This document shows positions 10,601 to 19,921 of a stretch of DNA of 64,000 bases, one piece after another. The DNA comes from Chitinophaga pinensis DSM 2588 (GTDB lineage: Bacteria; Bacteroidota; Bacteroidia; Chitinophagales; Chitinophagaceae). The stretch's first letter is position 1. Each line of letters opens with the position of its first letter. Where the stretch lies: the NCBI RefSeq assembly GCF_000024005.1, contig NC_013132.1:6628001-6692000 (forward strand), written 5' to 3'. The notes below the pieces were generated by a model that saw only the letters and a list, made by a program, of their open reading frames with translations, was not told the origin of the DNA and ran no database searches. Both the position numbers and the translations under genes were made by a program.

Positions 10601-13600
10601 GCTGCGCCTCTCTCTACCCATAGTGTGTCCTGTGCGGCCTTCAGCAGAATACGTTCCAGCAGATTCGCTGCTGCTGCATGATCAACTACCTCACTGCTTG
10701 CTGCTAATACCACACCATTGTCATCCTGCACCTGCACAATGTAATGGCAGTTATCCAATGTCTTTATTGTAACATTCTTTGGATTAGCAGCATAACGGAT
10801 AATACTACGGGTCACCTGTGTAACAGTGGAGCCGTCCGGTACAGGACGTACAGTGGTCAGCAAGACCACACCTGCATCCTTTGGCGCATCCAGATCCCTG
10901 AAATAATAGGTCGCAGCAGATACACCTGTTACCGCCCCGCTGACAGTCAGCCACAAGCCACTGAATAAGGTCACGTAGGTCTGTTGTACCTGTTGTGCAG
11001 CTTCCCCGTTCACAAAAGAAGACAGATGTTCTGAAATGACCGTACTAAACGACATTCCCTCTTCTTCCCCTTGTTCCGTACGTACGACCTGCAATCGAAA
11101 TACGCCATCGCCTGTTTGCACGATCTGATAATTTTCAGCTTTGGAAGCCAGTTCTACGAATTGTACAAAAGCTACCGGCAATTGCGCCATGTCTTTATAA
11201 GGAAGAATACCTTTCCAGGCGGCCTGCCCTTCATGGGTCATTCTCCAGTTATACAATTCACTCGCTTCACGTTGATACACCAGGTAATGCTGACGGAAAT
11301 ATTCCTGTAACTCCTTTATCTTCTGTAAAGCCGCTTCCTCCGTACCATAGGTCTGCGGATGATAAGCAATCTGTACATCCTGCTGTACGATGATGATCCG
11401 GAAATTACCGGCGGCAACATCAGGTTCCACGTCCCATACTACATCTTCCTGCAATAAAGCCAGGCAATCATATCCTTTTGACAAAGCCAGCTCCTCCGTA
11501 TCAAAACCCTGTTTGCTTTTTAATAAAGTCTTACCGTAATCATCAGGCAGCAGGAAATAATATCCTTCCTGTGTCTGCGGATAAATTTTATACTGGCCGT
11601 CATCTTCAAAGAAATGTACGAACCAGTCAATCAATGTATCTCTTTCTTCCCCAGTAGTATATTCAATACTGCATTTCGCAGAGATCCATTCTTTGGCAGT
11701 AACAGGCGATTGAATAGAAAAACCATACACGCCTTCACCAATGCAGCCATAAGGTTTATAGTTAGCCTTATTTTTACCCAGTTCACGGAACTGACTAAAG
11801 ATTGCTGCGATCTGCGCTTTGTCATGCAGACTATCACTGATGAACAAAGGAGTCAGCTGTTCGGGGAGCTTACAGACAAAACCTGTCCGTTTCTCTGCAT
11901 GAACAAGATCAAAATTGTTCAGTGAAGCAGAAGGTGACTGACGGATACCCATCAGACCCGCCACTCTCTTTTCCAGTCCGCAGACAGGAAATCCGGTACC
12001 CGGATCCTTATAATTAAATGCCAGTGCGCGGTTGGCGCTGGTTTCAGGATAAGCAGATAAAAAAGCCGCCTTATCCGCAATATTGCGCGCAGGATCATTC
12101 TTCCTGCCGCTGATATTGTACATCATCAGCGCATAGTCGGTAAAGTCCTCGGAGAACCTTGCCAGCAGATGATTCAAAAAGCGTTCTTTTCGTTCCTGGT
12201 ACTGCTCAGATGTCTCATACAATGCGGTCAGCATCTCCGTATCACCCGCATCATTGTATACCAGGTCGAAACTGTATATATCGTCCTGCCGGTTATTATT
12301 CTTTACATAGCTGCCGGATAGTGCTGCGAGGAATATGACATCCAGCGCTGCCTGTTCCGCCGCTATTGCTGTATCAAAGAAGATCGTGCTTTCGAGTAAG
12401 ACTTTGCCTGCTTTGTCAGTCAGCTGGAAAAACCAATACGCGTTATCTTCCCGCTGTAATATTTTACGTGCTACGTTGTTGTTACTACACTCACTGATAA
12501 TGCGGCGTATCATCTCATCGCGCAGATACATGGAATCGTATTCCTTTCTGCCGCTGTCGCTGTCATTAGGCTCATACGCCAGCTGCATACCATTGTAAGT
12601 ATTACCCGCAGTCGTCCGGGGCAATTGCTTTTTATAGCGCAACAAAGAAGGCAACTGGGGAATACCATTCAGATCAGCGGGGAAATAGGTACGTGCATCC
12701 GCAGATGATTGCAGGGAAAACAGTTTCCGTACGGAAGACAACTGGGAGAAATAATCCGCCAGCATCCTGTCGAAGAACAAGAGGTATGCCTGTAACTGCA
12801 AAGCCTGTGCTTTCCTTGCAGCAGTCGAATCCCCCGGCACATCATTCTTACCGATCATGTATACTTTTGGGAACTCATACTGTACAGAAGTATACTGTGC
12901 AAGGTCCAGCTGGCGTCCTTTTGGCACAATCGTGTCGAGTGCGGCAGGCGCCTTGGGGAATTTACTGTAATCAGAAATCGCTTTCTTGTAACGCTGATTC
13001 ACCACTTCCGTGTTCGCGCCAAATTGCAGCTTATTACGGAAGAAAATAACATTTGAGGTTTCGGGAGATAAAACAGGACGATGATCTTTTTTCAGATGCA
13101 GGCACCATTCCTCGCCTTCCTGTTTAACAGGATTACCTGCTGCATCTGTCAATGCATAACCATCTTCATCAAAGCTGGTCATCATCAGACGGGTAATACC
13201 TGCCACACCTGGCACCTGCATGATAATACGGTAAAGATCGGAAGCATGTAATTCTGTGATCCGTTCCAGGCTTTCCAGTTCCGCAACATCGATGAAACCG
13301 TTCTGTTGTAATGGTTCATCCTTGTTGAAGTCATACGGACGGCCTTCAAATATCTCTTCCATAGTTCTGCCTTTCTCCAGCAATTGCTGCAGATTGTAAA
13401 AGGCAGGCGCAGGGGAAAGGAAATCCTGTATGCGGCTGTAAATGTTCAGCAGCACATCATCCGGATCATAGTTAGCCGCCAGTTCAATGTGCAGACACAA
13501 ACTGATGGGTTCCTTTTCCAGCACAACCACATCCGGAAAATCTTCACAGAGATTACGGTGTGCATGTAAGCGCTGATCAATCGTTGTCAGCACAGTATCC

Positions 13601-14160
13601 ATCGGGAATACATCATTGCCGCAGGCGTCTTTCTCGTAAGCAGCCGCATATACATCATCCGGTTCGATATACACACGGTATAGTCCCTTCAGCGGAACAG
13701 CAGACTGCTCTTTCGTAAGACGCGTGTTGTCAAGTACTCCTGCTTCGCAATCATATACAAGCGAATATTCCGCTTCAGTCTCCGCTTCGTTAATCGGTAT
13801 CAGCCAGGCATTACGCACCCCCTTGATATCAATCAGCATACGGCGGATATCTGCGATCGTCAGGGGATTATTCCCAAGTATCTTTGCAGCTGTATAGAAG
13901 TTATCGTCTGCTCCTTCAGCACCGGCAGGAGCGGCGATGAGGTCTTTAAAATCCAGTTTGGTACGGTAGTCCAGGTCTGTCAGCACATAACACAGTGCCT
14001 CAAGGATAGTGATGCCCGGATCATGCAGGTTGTGGTCTGTCCATATCTTGCCTGAAAGCTCCGCAACATGCTGTATACCCAGCTTGCGCAGCGTGGCAAA
14101 GTCCAGGTACTCCGGGAACCCGCTGTTTTTATCCGTAGTTATATATTTTAGATCAGGCAT
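7546..14160 (-). CDS. Giant baseplate-J-like eCIS protein with tandem repeat modules (5' part, 2204 aa)
   Basis: The N-terminus carries the sequence of gp6/baseplate-J-type wedge proteins: WTDHNLHDPGITILEALCY followed by DLDYRT at about residues 40-66. From about residue 570 to the end I see roughly twenty copies of a short module of pattern aromatic-x-F/I-x-I/V-x-D-x-x-G-x-V-L, then an aromatic and T/S, then an AxxA helix (for example YGFKIVDADKNVLAIHPF and YYFKISDKEGLLLQ). These resemble DUF1508/YegP-type modules. LLEHILMRP occurs near the end. The ORF stops after 14 off-frame residues downstream of the A7 run; the true C-terminus is encoded at 6975-7586. It lies between the fibre gene and the 1081-aa gene. 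Likely an oversized baseplate wedge or fibre network protein. Confidence 0.8.
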   Translation of the reverse strand: MPDLKYITTDKNSGFPEYLDFATLRKLGIQHVAELSGKIWTDHNLHDPGITILEALCYVLTDLDYRTKLDFKDLIAAPAGAEGADDNFYTAAKILGNNPLTIADIRRMLIDIKGVRNAWLIPINEAETEAEYSLVYDCEAGVLDNTRLTKEQSAVPLKGLYRVYIEPDDVYAAAYEKDACGNDVFPMDTVLTTIDQRLHAHRNLCEDFPDVVVLEKEPISLCLHIELAANYDPDDVLLNIYSRIQDFLSPAPAFYNLQQLLEKGRTMEEIFEGRPYDFNKDEPLQQNGFIDVAELESLERITELHASDLYRIIMQVPGVAGITRLMMTSFDEDGYALTDAAGNPVKQEGEEWCLHLKKDHRPVLSPETSNVIFFRNKLQFGANTEVVNQRYKKAISDYSKFPKAPAALDTIVPKGRQLDLAQYTSVQYEFPKVYMIGKNDVPGDSTAARKAQALQLQAYLLFFDRMLADYFSQLSSVRKLFSLQSSADARTYFPADLNGIPQLPSLLRYKKQLPRTTAGNTYNGMQLAYEPNDSDSGRKEYDSMYLRDEMIRRIISECSNNNVARKILQREDNAYWFFQLTDKAGKVLLESTIFFDTAIAAEQAALDVIFLAALSGSYVKNNNRQDDIYSFDLVYNDAGDTEMLTALYETSEQYQERKERFLNHLLARFSEDFTDYALMMYNISGRKNDPARNIADKAAFLSAYPETSANRALAFNYKDPGTGFPVCGLEKRVAGLMGIRQSPSASLNNFDLVHAEKRTGFVCKLPEQLTPLFISDSLHDKAQIAAIFSQFRELGKNKANYKPYGCIGEGVYGFSIQSPVTAKEWISAKCSIEYTTGEERDTLIDWFVHFFEDDGQYKIYPQTQEGYYFLLPDDYGKTLLKSKQGFDTEELALSKGYDCLALLQEDVVWDVEPDVAAGNFRIIIVQQDVQIAYHPQTYGTEEAALQKIKELQEYFRQHYLVYQREASELYNWRMTHEGQAAWKGILPYKDMAQLPVAFVQFVELASKAENYQIVQTGDGVFRLQVVRTEQGEEEGMSFSTVISEHLSSFVNGEAAQQVQQTYVTLFSGLWLTVSGAVTGVSAATYYFRDLDAPKDAGVVLLTTVRPVPDGSTVTQVTRSIIRYAANPKNVTIKTLDNCHYIVQVQDDNGVVLAASSEVVDHAAAANLLERILLKAAQDTLWVERGAAIDAYGLYWEDASAATPLLQSIHVWETRKSAVTAFMEWLLNATAEDICPEQQAANGYGYTVFSKDKSPFARQAQWYASAEERDTTMLLLKQQLAALQSSTGWSALTLYHYYFKISDKEGLLLQEPHYYTSYDAVRTAFYDTVKYGRQRQYYLLTVQDNCTYGFKIVDADKNVLAIHPFEYTTTVERDAAVERTLRFLQTQGQTVSQVKLAGAWKYSWQWLSCCCWYPETALEGLDEKPEKEDAQKTLVYIIEKLAPVKDNYDVVQEESGFRVFLREGKERVAVHPHWYDCAKEAEAARDRLIAWSGFHLSKIEEGSYSVERDIRTDLYKNGETEQALGYRLWDRDFRIAHYLPKFESATDREDALAALLQRYQRRLPAFTALEKGSSVVVSEHGAFYYQLRRNDLLLWQSVTGYGSADAAAAAFEKECWGLLQRTLKQEHYSNWTPATTQLYLNDDKGQALAAAPITPGSYEAYIAAVQVRQQFARKHGVFLNEEGTFSFHIYNPKTNSYEWESVHSYANPVDAEQALLEFRQLLRFRGNYCSDDETVGCYYSINLGKVLLDIQQVTRKCEGDKETMTEADAWDRLQVFLDNIDPDNRNLFPYTDYAVDCRYAFRLVDDNIYRVALHTGWYQGMERREEHRMALLADIYCKKHLYGWFVKPENLNTDPRILDCYFQHPEKLNFADLWMSYGQVPALNQLWTIAEETLPAVNAKLYYYQLYGKVDKDTKVMWRAVTRYNSATLAQAAEAHFYVFLLEMARSAASYYYEPMAGCDNAYTLYLKDMDGKVIAVAPDVICGEDIENDRATRMFNAMLFPIVETGKGYTFEINDINQVQGDTISYTYAAVWESVHTYDNPEDAWDALTTACELLTDLRNYQRGDEDACGPFSVTLVNPEGVQAEHPLTYTSISARDAAMEHVLNAISAEGLHLLEHILMRPRTQQQSYEAWQLELNWYTQRESMVILQLINEAVFADAASYVKALQDAAAANEVYVDQQASTWTISFYKKRRKAGCREARRYR
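7587..7593 (-). other. A7 homopolymer at frame junction (slippage site, indel or sequencing error)
   Basis: On the coding strand the junction reads TTC TAT AAA AAA AGA C. With six As instead of seven it becomes TAT AAA AAA GAC GAA, which continues into the frame encoding DEKLAVAKLD. The two overlapping frames (7546-7643) are therefore joined by a one-base change in the A run. Options are programmed transcriptional slippage or +1 frameshifting, a natural indel inactivating the full-length product, or a base-calling error. Confidence 0.7.
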
Positions 14161-14203
14161 TGTAAGAGAGTGCTTGGTAAATTGTATCAGTGATCACATC
14201 CTG

Positions 14204-15892
14204 TTATTTGCCTTCCAGGGCATCCAGGCGCTTTTGCAGGGCAGCAATCGTATCCTGCTGTTCCTGTATCGCTTTGGTCAGCACAGCAACCATATTGGCA
14301 TATGCCAGGGTCTGTGTACCATCGCCGTCCGTATTCACCAGTTCCGGGAAGAACTCCTCAACCTGGTGTGGCAGGAAACCGATCTGTGATTCATTGGAAG
14401 GACAATTCGCCTTCTGGTTGAAGTTGAAAGTGATAGGATTCAGTCGCTTTACCTTATCGATCACACTGCCCAGTTTCGCCTGATTTGTCACCTTGCGGAC
14501 ATCAGTATCCAGGTACAAGCCAAAACTTCTGGCTTTACCTTTTACATTCAGATCAAAACCCTGTGCAGTCAAACCACCTATGATGGTTTTACCTTCGTTG
14601 GAGATCGTCACCAGGTCATCGCCCTGATTGATCTCAAGCTCGTTGCCATTACCATATTCACCACCTCTCTTGAATACAAAACCTTTGGAAGCATCCGTCA
14701 GGAAAGCCCCCCAGTCGTTATCAGCGCCCAGCAACAGATAATTTCTCTTCTCGTTGTTAGGACGGTTATTGATGATACTGAAACCAGGATTGGTGTTGTC
14801 GAGACACAGCAGGAATGCGCCGGCACTGTTCTCTTTGGTGATCTCTACATTGGTGACCGGCGATTCAGTACCGATCCCTACACGGCCATCCTGTTTGATA
14901 GACACTAAGGTCTCCGTCGCAGGTTTGGCAATATTCTTCAGATAGTTCTTACCATCTTCCAGTCCTTTACGGAAATAAAAGCCTTCTGCCGCATTCGTGG
15001 TGAAAGTAGCAGCGATACCATCCAGCGCGGTGTTCAGATAACTCTGCTGACCATATTCACCTTTGTGCAACCATACCGCCTGTGGTACGACTGATTGTAC
15101 CGGATTCAGTATCAGTCTGGCTGCCGGCTGGTTCTGGATATCAACAGCACCTTCCGGCACTGTTGTACCGATACCTACTGCCGCACCGGCATCTGGTGTG
15201 GTGATAAACACCGGCTTCACCGCGGCTGCTTCCTTCGGTACATTCTCCTCTCCTTCTACTGGCACCGGAGGCACCGTGGTTGTAAACAGGAAACCGTCTG
15301 TATTCGTTGTAAAAACAGCTTTGTTGTCTGCTATCTTTTCAGACAGGGATTGCGTTGGCGCTTCGCCTCCTGTCTGCTGGATCACAAACTCAGGGGTCTG
15401 TGCATTATCCGGACTAAACAGAAAATCTCCTTTCACCTCGTCTGCATGAATGTGCACACGCGCTTTGGGATCTTCTGTACCCATACCGATCTTACCAAAT
15501 ACTTTCGCGTACATGATAACCGGTACTTTATCTTCATTGCGGACGATCTCCCAATCTTCATCAGAAGCATCGATATCCAGCATTTTCCAGTTTGTACAAT
15601 CAATCTCAGGATTGTCCACGGAGCAATGTCCTTTCGACTTGTCTGCCTTGGTATCTCCTTCTTTTCCTTCACAGCCGCAGGGTTTATCGCCGGCTGGTAC
15701 ACAGGTGTATAATGCATTATTGTAGATCACTACATCGCCTTCGTAGTAGCAGGTCCCAGCTGCCCACTTGCCGAAAAAAGCATCATCCCTTCTCACCAGC
15801 GTTGAGTCTATCAGGTTGAAGAAATCCTGCGAGGTGGGTATAGCGCCGGTCTTAAATTGTGCTTTCAGCGCTGCTCTGGTTGTTATAGACAT
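14204..15892 (-). CDS. eCIS tail fibre with CBM5/12-like patch and S74-type C-terminal domain
   Basis: 562 aa. The N-terminus (RAALKAQFKTGAIPTSQDFFNLIDS) is typical of Bacteroidota fibre proteins. Around residues 42-66 a WxxGTxYxxGDVVxYxxxxYxC pattern resembles CBM5/12 chitin-binding modules. Short repeats with VGIGTxxP or GIGTESP follow, as in trimeric fibres. The C-terminus (about 460-562) looks like an intramolecular chaperone of the S74 type: LNPITFNFN, then GFLPHQVEEFFPELV, and a final coiled coil (AIQEQQDTIAALQKRLDALEG). The position where the family carries the catalytic Ser-Asp and Lys reads TDVRKVTNQ, so self-cleavage may be lost. Likely the receptor-binding fibre of the injection particle. 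Confidence 0.8.
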   Translation of the reverse strand: MSITTRAALKAQFKTGAIPTSQDFFNLIDSTLVRRDDAFFGKWAAGTCYYEGDVVIYNNALYTCVPAGDKPCGCEGKEGDTKADKSKGHCSVDNPEIDCTNWKMLDIDASDEDWEIVRNEDKVPVIMYAKVFGKIGMGTEDPKARVHIHADEVKGDFLFSPDNAQTPEFVIQQTGGEAPTQSLSEKIADNKAVFTTNTDGFLFTTTVPPVPVEGEENVPKEAAAVKPVFITTPDAGAAVGIGTTVPEGAVDIQNQPAARLILNPVQSVVPQAVWLHKGEYGQQSYLNTALDGIAATFTTNAAEGFYFRKGLEDGKNYLKNIAKPATETLVSIKQDGRVGIGTESPVTNVEITKENSAGAFLLCLDNTNPGFSIINNRPNNEKRNYLLLGADNDWGAFLTDASKGFVFKRGGEYGNGNELEINQGDDLVTISNEGKTIIGGLTAQGFDLNVKGKARSFGLYLDTDVRKVTNQAKLGSVIDKVKRLNPITFNFNQKANCPSNESQIGFLPHQVEEFFPELVNTDGDGTQTLAYANMVAVLTKAIQEQQDTIAALQKRLDALEGK

Positions 15893-15922
15893 GGGAGTAT
15901 CTTTTAGTTTTTTATGAATGTT

Positions 15923-18900
15923 TTATTTGATCCTGAATACCGCTTGCTGACTGGCTGCTGTGCAGGAATCGGTGATAATATTTGTGTATGATTGTTCTCC
16001 TCCTATGAGTACCGACCACGGGGTATCGGCAGTGATCGCCTTTACCGGCGGACCTTCCACACCATCCTTTTTATCAAACATGGTAAAGTCGGTTACGTAG
16101 TCGACATATTCCCGCTGTTCGATAAACTGTAATACGGAAGACATCATCATGGTACCGCCAAACACGATATCCTGTGCGCCCGTATTGATCCATGGTGACA
16201 GATAAGCCTGTACTTCGCTGACCAGTTTCTTAAGGTAGAAATTCGCATCTCTGCCGGCTCTCAGGCGAATATTGCCTTTAAAGCTAACCGGCTGGTATAC
16301 CGGGTTGATGACCTGCACCTTTGCAAAAGCCGACGTACGGCTGCTCAGGTATTCGCTCACTCTCTCCAGTATAATGCGGCTTACCTTCGGACTGAATCGT
16401 TCATCGGCAGGATACTCATCAATACGTGGTATCACAGCCAGTGTAACCCAGCCGGGTGATTGTAACTGCCTGATGCTGCCAGCCTCGTCCCTGCACATCT
16501 TCGAATGCGGAATACATTTAATTTTGAAGATCTCAGGAAATGCATCCAGGATGATACGCTCATAGTCAAAAACATTAATCGCTCTTCCTTTGTGACGCAG
16601 ACGTTCGCTGACGCGTATATAGAATTCATCTGAAGTCTCTTCTTTCCGGCCGCCAAAAGAGGAATAAGGCTGACTGATCTTCGTCACCATCGCATCGGGT
16701 ACAACCAGTCCGCTGATAGTCTGTGCTGCCAATGCCGTCCCTACTCTTGCAGGATCATTCTCCTGGTTGCGGAATGTAGCTTTTATCGCCTGTGCTACCA
16801 CCGCTACCCCTTCACATACAGCAGCTGAATAGAGATGTGTACTGATACGCAGCCAGTGATAACCGGATGGCAATACAGTATGTGTCGTATCCGCATCCCA
16901 TGGCAACGCGATCGTTACAATACCCGATACCAGCATCTCCTGGGTGGTATCACTGATGATCTGCGAATGATCTTCCAGTGTCTTCCACTCATTGCCTGAC
17001 ATATAATGCCATTTGATAGCTGCCTTGCGGATATCCGGATCTGCGGTAAACTCTGCCAGCTGAAACAACAGTGTGACATTTGTACCAGGTACGGCCTGTT
17101 GCAGACCGACATACAAAGTACCTTCATCATCATACACCGGCATAAAATGAGCGGTCGTACCGGATGACAGGAGTTTATAGTTACCTGGCTCATAAGGGTA
17201 CTGATGCAGCAGCGTAATATCTGCGCCACTCGCAGCAGCCGCATATTCCAGGGTAAATGATTTGATAACAGGCGTATAAGGTGGCGGCGGGAAACCGAGT
17301 ACATTACCGGATGTACCGTTCACATAGCCATCGAGTGATGCCGCTTTGTTATAGGTGTTGGCTGTACTGCTGGTAACGCCGTCTGCTGCCACTTTCAGGT
17401 CTGCGTGTTCCTGTTCGGGGTCACCGCTGTGCAGATTAGCCGCCAGACCAGCTACATTCCATGCTTTTGTATACGCATCGAGTGATTGTGTCAGTAAACC
17501 ACTTGCATTCGTCTGCAGCACACTCAGTTTAAGATTGCCTATTTTGATCAGCTGATCAGCCAGTATGCCTGGATACTCTTCTTGTTTGAAACTCTTATCA
17601 AGTCTGAAACGCAGGAAACCGTAAAGGGCAGCATTGTTATACGGCAGTAAAGGCGCGGATTGTTTAAGGACCGGAATACTGCCTGCAGCCGGTATCGTAA
17701 TCTGTTTCAGCGCTTGCAGATGATTGCCGCCATCCTGATCAAACAGCTGTATTCCATTACCACCAGGGATATTCTCCCACTGTCCGTTATTCAATCTTTG
17801 CAGCGAAGCAGTGAAGTAGGTATTGGAGATACCCATATTGTAAGCATAATAATGGGTAGCGAAATTGTCAGGCAATCCTTCCCACTCCATATTCAGTTTT
17901 ACATCTGTCAGTTTCTTCCGGAATACTTCATCGCTGCCGATGTAAAAGTTGCCGCCCGCTTTCGGCACACTGGTGAAAGGAATGAACTTGTTGTTCGGGT
18001 CCAGCGGACCTTCATCATTACCGATCAGCAGATTTTTAATATTGGTAACATGTACACTGATCGATGTATTAACCACAACCAGGTTACTCAGCACATCATA
18101 CCAGGGTTCATCCTGCTCTGCCAGGTGAAAATGTAAACCATGATTAAAGAGTATCCTTAGCAAAGGATCTTTCACCGGATAACTGGCCTGTAACACATCA
18201 GCTATTGGCGCTACTAATGCAGGTGCATCTGCGGCCAGTTCAAAGTTGATGGTCATGACGCCTGCCGCCAGTGATATCGCTGCTACGGGTGCAGGATACC
18301 ATCCGTCTGCGGTGGTACAGTCTACCTGTAACAATCTTTTCCGTGCGATATCTTTTGCCAATTGTAACTGCTGCGCACTGATGCCTGTGTAGATCCTGAA
18401 TTCATTATCTCCTGCTTCATCATCCAGCCACTTTTCTGTCAGACCGGCTGTTTTCAGTTTACTACGGATCGCAGCTACAGTGGCTTTATCGATCGCTGCC
18501 TTTTCAAAGGCCGTCAGTATTTCTTCGTTAAGCAGGTAAAAAGGTTTGGCCAATAAGGCCGCCAGTTGGTCTGCTTTCGCCGCAGGCGGTGTGAGTTCGA
18601 TCGTTACTGTTACGTTACGCGTACCCTCTTTCAGCAGTAATACAGGAGAAGACAGTAACAGCCCCGTTGTGCCAAATGGAAAGTGAGATACACCTGCCTG
18701 CGGATTATTCTTGCTGACATATTGGGCAGCACCCAGTAAAGGCCAGCTGTTGTAAGCCGGATTACGGAAGCCATCTCCCAATCCGTCAGCGCTTGCCGCT
18801 ACCGGAGCCGTATAGATATTCGCATTTTCATCTTTGAAGAGCGTACGCAACTCTGCAACTTTAGCTTTGTTTAATACAACATCTTCTTCCGTATAAAAAG

Positions 18901-19921
18901 TAACATCATTACCCAATGCATCTTTACCGGCTTTTACGCCCGTGTTATCTTCGAGCAGATAATCCGGCAGCTGCCTGGCCAATTCTGCTACCAGGTGTAC
19001 ATGATCCGGCGTCAGTGATTTCTTCTTCAGTTGCAGCACTTCTTCATAAAAGAAGTTCAGGTGCTGACGCCCCAGTGTATTCAGCTGTGTCTTTACCTGG
19101 GCAAAGAGTTGCAGGAAGCCATACAGCAAACCAACATGCGGCTGATGCTTTTGCGAACCGTTCATCACGGCATCAAAATCCTGCACGGCAAAACCCTGTA
19201 CCTGCTGAATACCTTTATAGAAGATGACAAACAGCTCGTCCAGCTGTGTCAGCATTTTCTCTCTTTTCCTGCGGGGATAATTACCCAGTCTTACCAGGTA
19301 AGCATCTTTCGCGATCAGCTTGTCCATGGTCAATGACCAGGATGGATTGCTGCGGAGGATGGCGATATTGTTCACCGCTTCATCCGGTAAAGGATGATCC
19401 GCATCTACCATCGTATTGGCAATAGCAATCAGCCGGTATAATGCTTTACTGAAGTCAGACTGAACGAGCGCATTCAACATGCCACTCAATCCGGTGCCGG
19501 TATCCAGGTCCGTATTCCAGCTGTCCAGTTGCATCACCATATCCAGTATGCGGAAGAACATGGACCAGAACTGATCGGCAGGCAATTGCTGCGACAGCTC
19601 CGTCCTGGCCTTCTGATAGGCGGCGTCAAAACCGGCCGTATCAAACTGCTGGATGGCGGCATATTGGAAAGGAGGATTGTTCCGGAAGAAATCCTGCCAG
19701 TCCCCGCGCGATACAAGCGGTGTATCTGCCCGGCGGGACGGCTGATCAGTATCATTATAGTAAAGTACATATCTGGCATAGCGGTACAGGAAACCCAGTA
19801 ACTGTGCAGTACTGCGTTCGTCAATCTGTACCCTGTCGGTTGACAGCGCATCCATTTTCCGCTGCAACTGGCTTACACCATCGCGTACCAGGTTATTCGA
19901 TATGTTATCTGAAGCATTCAT
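15923..19921 (-). CDS. Baseplate protein J / Afp11-like wedge protein
   Basis: 1332 aa. The C-terminal quarter is the recognisable part: SFGGRKEETSDEFYIRVSER, RHKGRAINVFDYERIILDAFPEI, GWVTLAVIP and NPVYQPVSFKGNIRLR, all typical of gp6/baseplate-J proteins of contractile systems. The N-terminal 900 residues (LLGFLYRYARYVLYYND, RLGNYPRRKREKMLTQLDELF) are larger than in phage J proteins but usual for eCIS Afp11-type proteins. Its ATG overlaps the stop of the gp25-like gene (TAATG), consistent with coupled translation of baseplate components. It should form the wedge ring around the spike. Confidence 0.88.
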   Translation of the reverse strand: MNASDNISNNLVRDGVSQLQRKMDALSTDRVQIDERSTAQLLGFLYRYARYVLYYNDTDQPSRRADTPLVSRGDWQDFFRNNPPFQYAAIQQFDTAGFDAAYQKARTELSQQLPADQFWSMFFRILDMVMQLDSWNTDLDTGTGLSGMLNALVQSDFSKALYRLIAIANTMVDADHPLPDEAVNNIAILRSNPSWSLTMDKLIAKDAYLVRLGNYPRRKREKMLTQLDELFVIFYKGIQQVQGFAVQDFDAVMNGSQKHQPHVGLLYGFLQLFAQVKTQLNTLGRQHLNFFYEEVLQLKKKSLTPDHVHLVAELARQLPDYLLEDNTGVKAGKDALGNDVTFYTEEDVVLNKAKVAELRTLFKDENANIYTAPVAASADGLGDGFRNPAYNSWPLLGAAQYVSKNNPQAGVSHFPFGTTGLLLSSPVLLLKEGTRNVTVTIELTPPAAKADQLAALLAKPFYLLNEEILTAFEKAAIDKATVAAIRSKLKTAGLTEKWLDDEAGDNEFRIYTGISAQQLQLAKDIARKRLLQVDCTTADGWYPAPVAAISLAAGVMTINFELAADAPALVAPIADVLQASYPVKDPLLRILFNHGLHFHLAEQDEPWYDVLSNLVVVNTSISVHVTNIKNLLIGNDEGPLDPNNKFIPFTSVPKAGGNFYIGSDEVFRKKLTDVKLNMEWEGLPDNFATHYYAYNMGISNTYFTASLQRLNNGQWENIPGGNGIQLFDQDGGNHLQALKQITIPAAGSIPVLKQSAPLLPYNNAALYGFLRFRLDKSFKQEEYPGILADQLIKIGNLKLSVLQTNASGLLTQSLDAYTKAWNVAGLAANLHSGDPEQEHADLKVAADGVTSSTANTYNKAASLDGYVNGTSGNVLGFPPPPYTPVIKSFTLEYAAAASGADITLLHQYPYEPGNYKLLSSGTTAHFMPVYDDEGTLYVGLQQAVPGTNVTLLFQLAEFTADPDIRKAAIKWHYMSGNEWKTLEDHSQIISDTTQEMLVSGIVTIALPWDADTTHTVLPSGYHWLRISTHLYSAAVCEGVAVVAQAIKATFRNQENDPARVGTALAAQTISGLVVPDAMVTKISQPYSSFGGRKEETSDEFYIRVSERLRHKGRAINVFDYERIILDAFPEIFKIKCIPHSKMCRDEAGSIRQLQSPGWVTLAVIPRIDEYPADERFSPKVSRIILERVSEYLSSRTSAFAKVQVINPVYQPVSFKGNIRLRAGRDANFYLKKLVSEVQAYLSPWINTGAQDIVFGGTMMMSSVLQFIEQREYVDYVTDFTMFDKKDGVEGPPVKAITADTPWSVLIGGEQSYTNIITDSCTAASQQAVFRIK

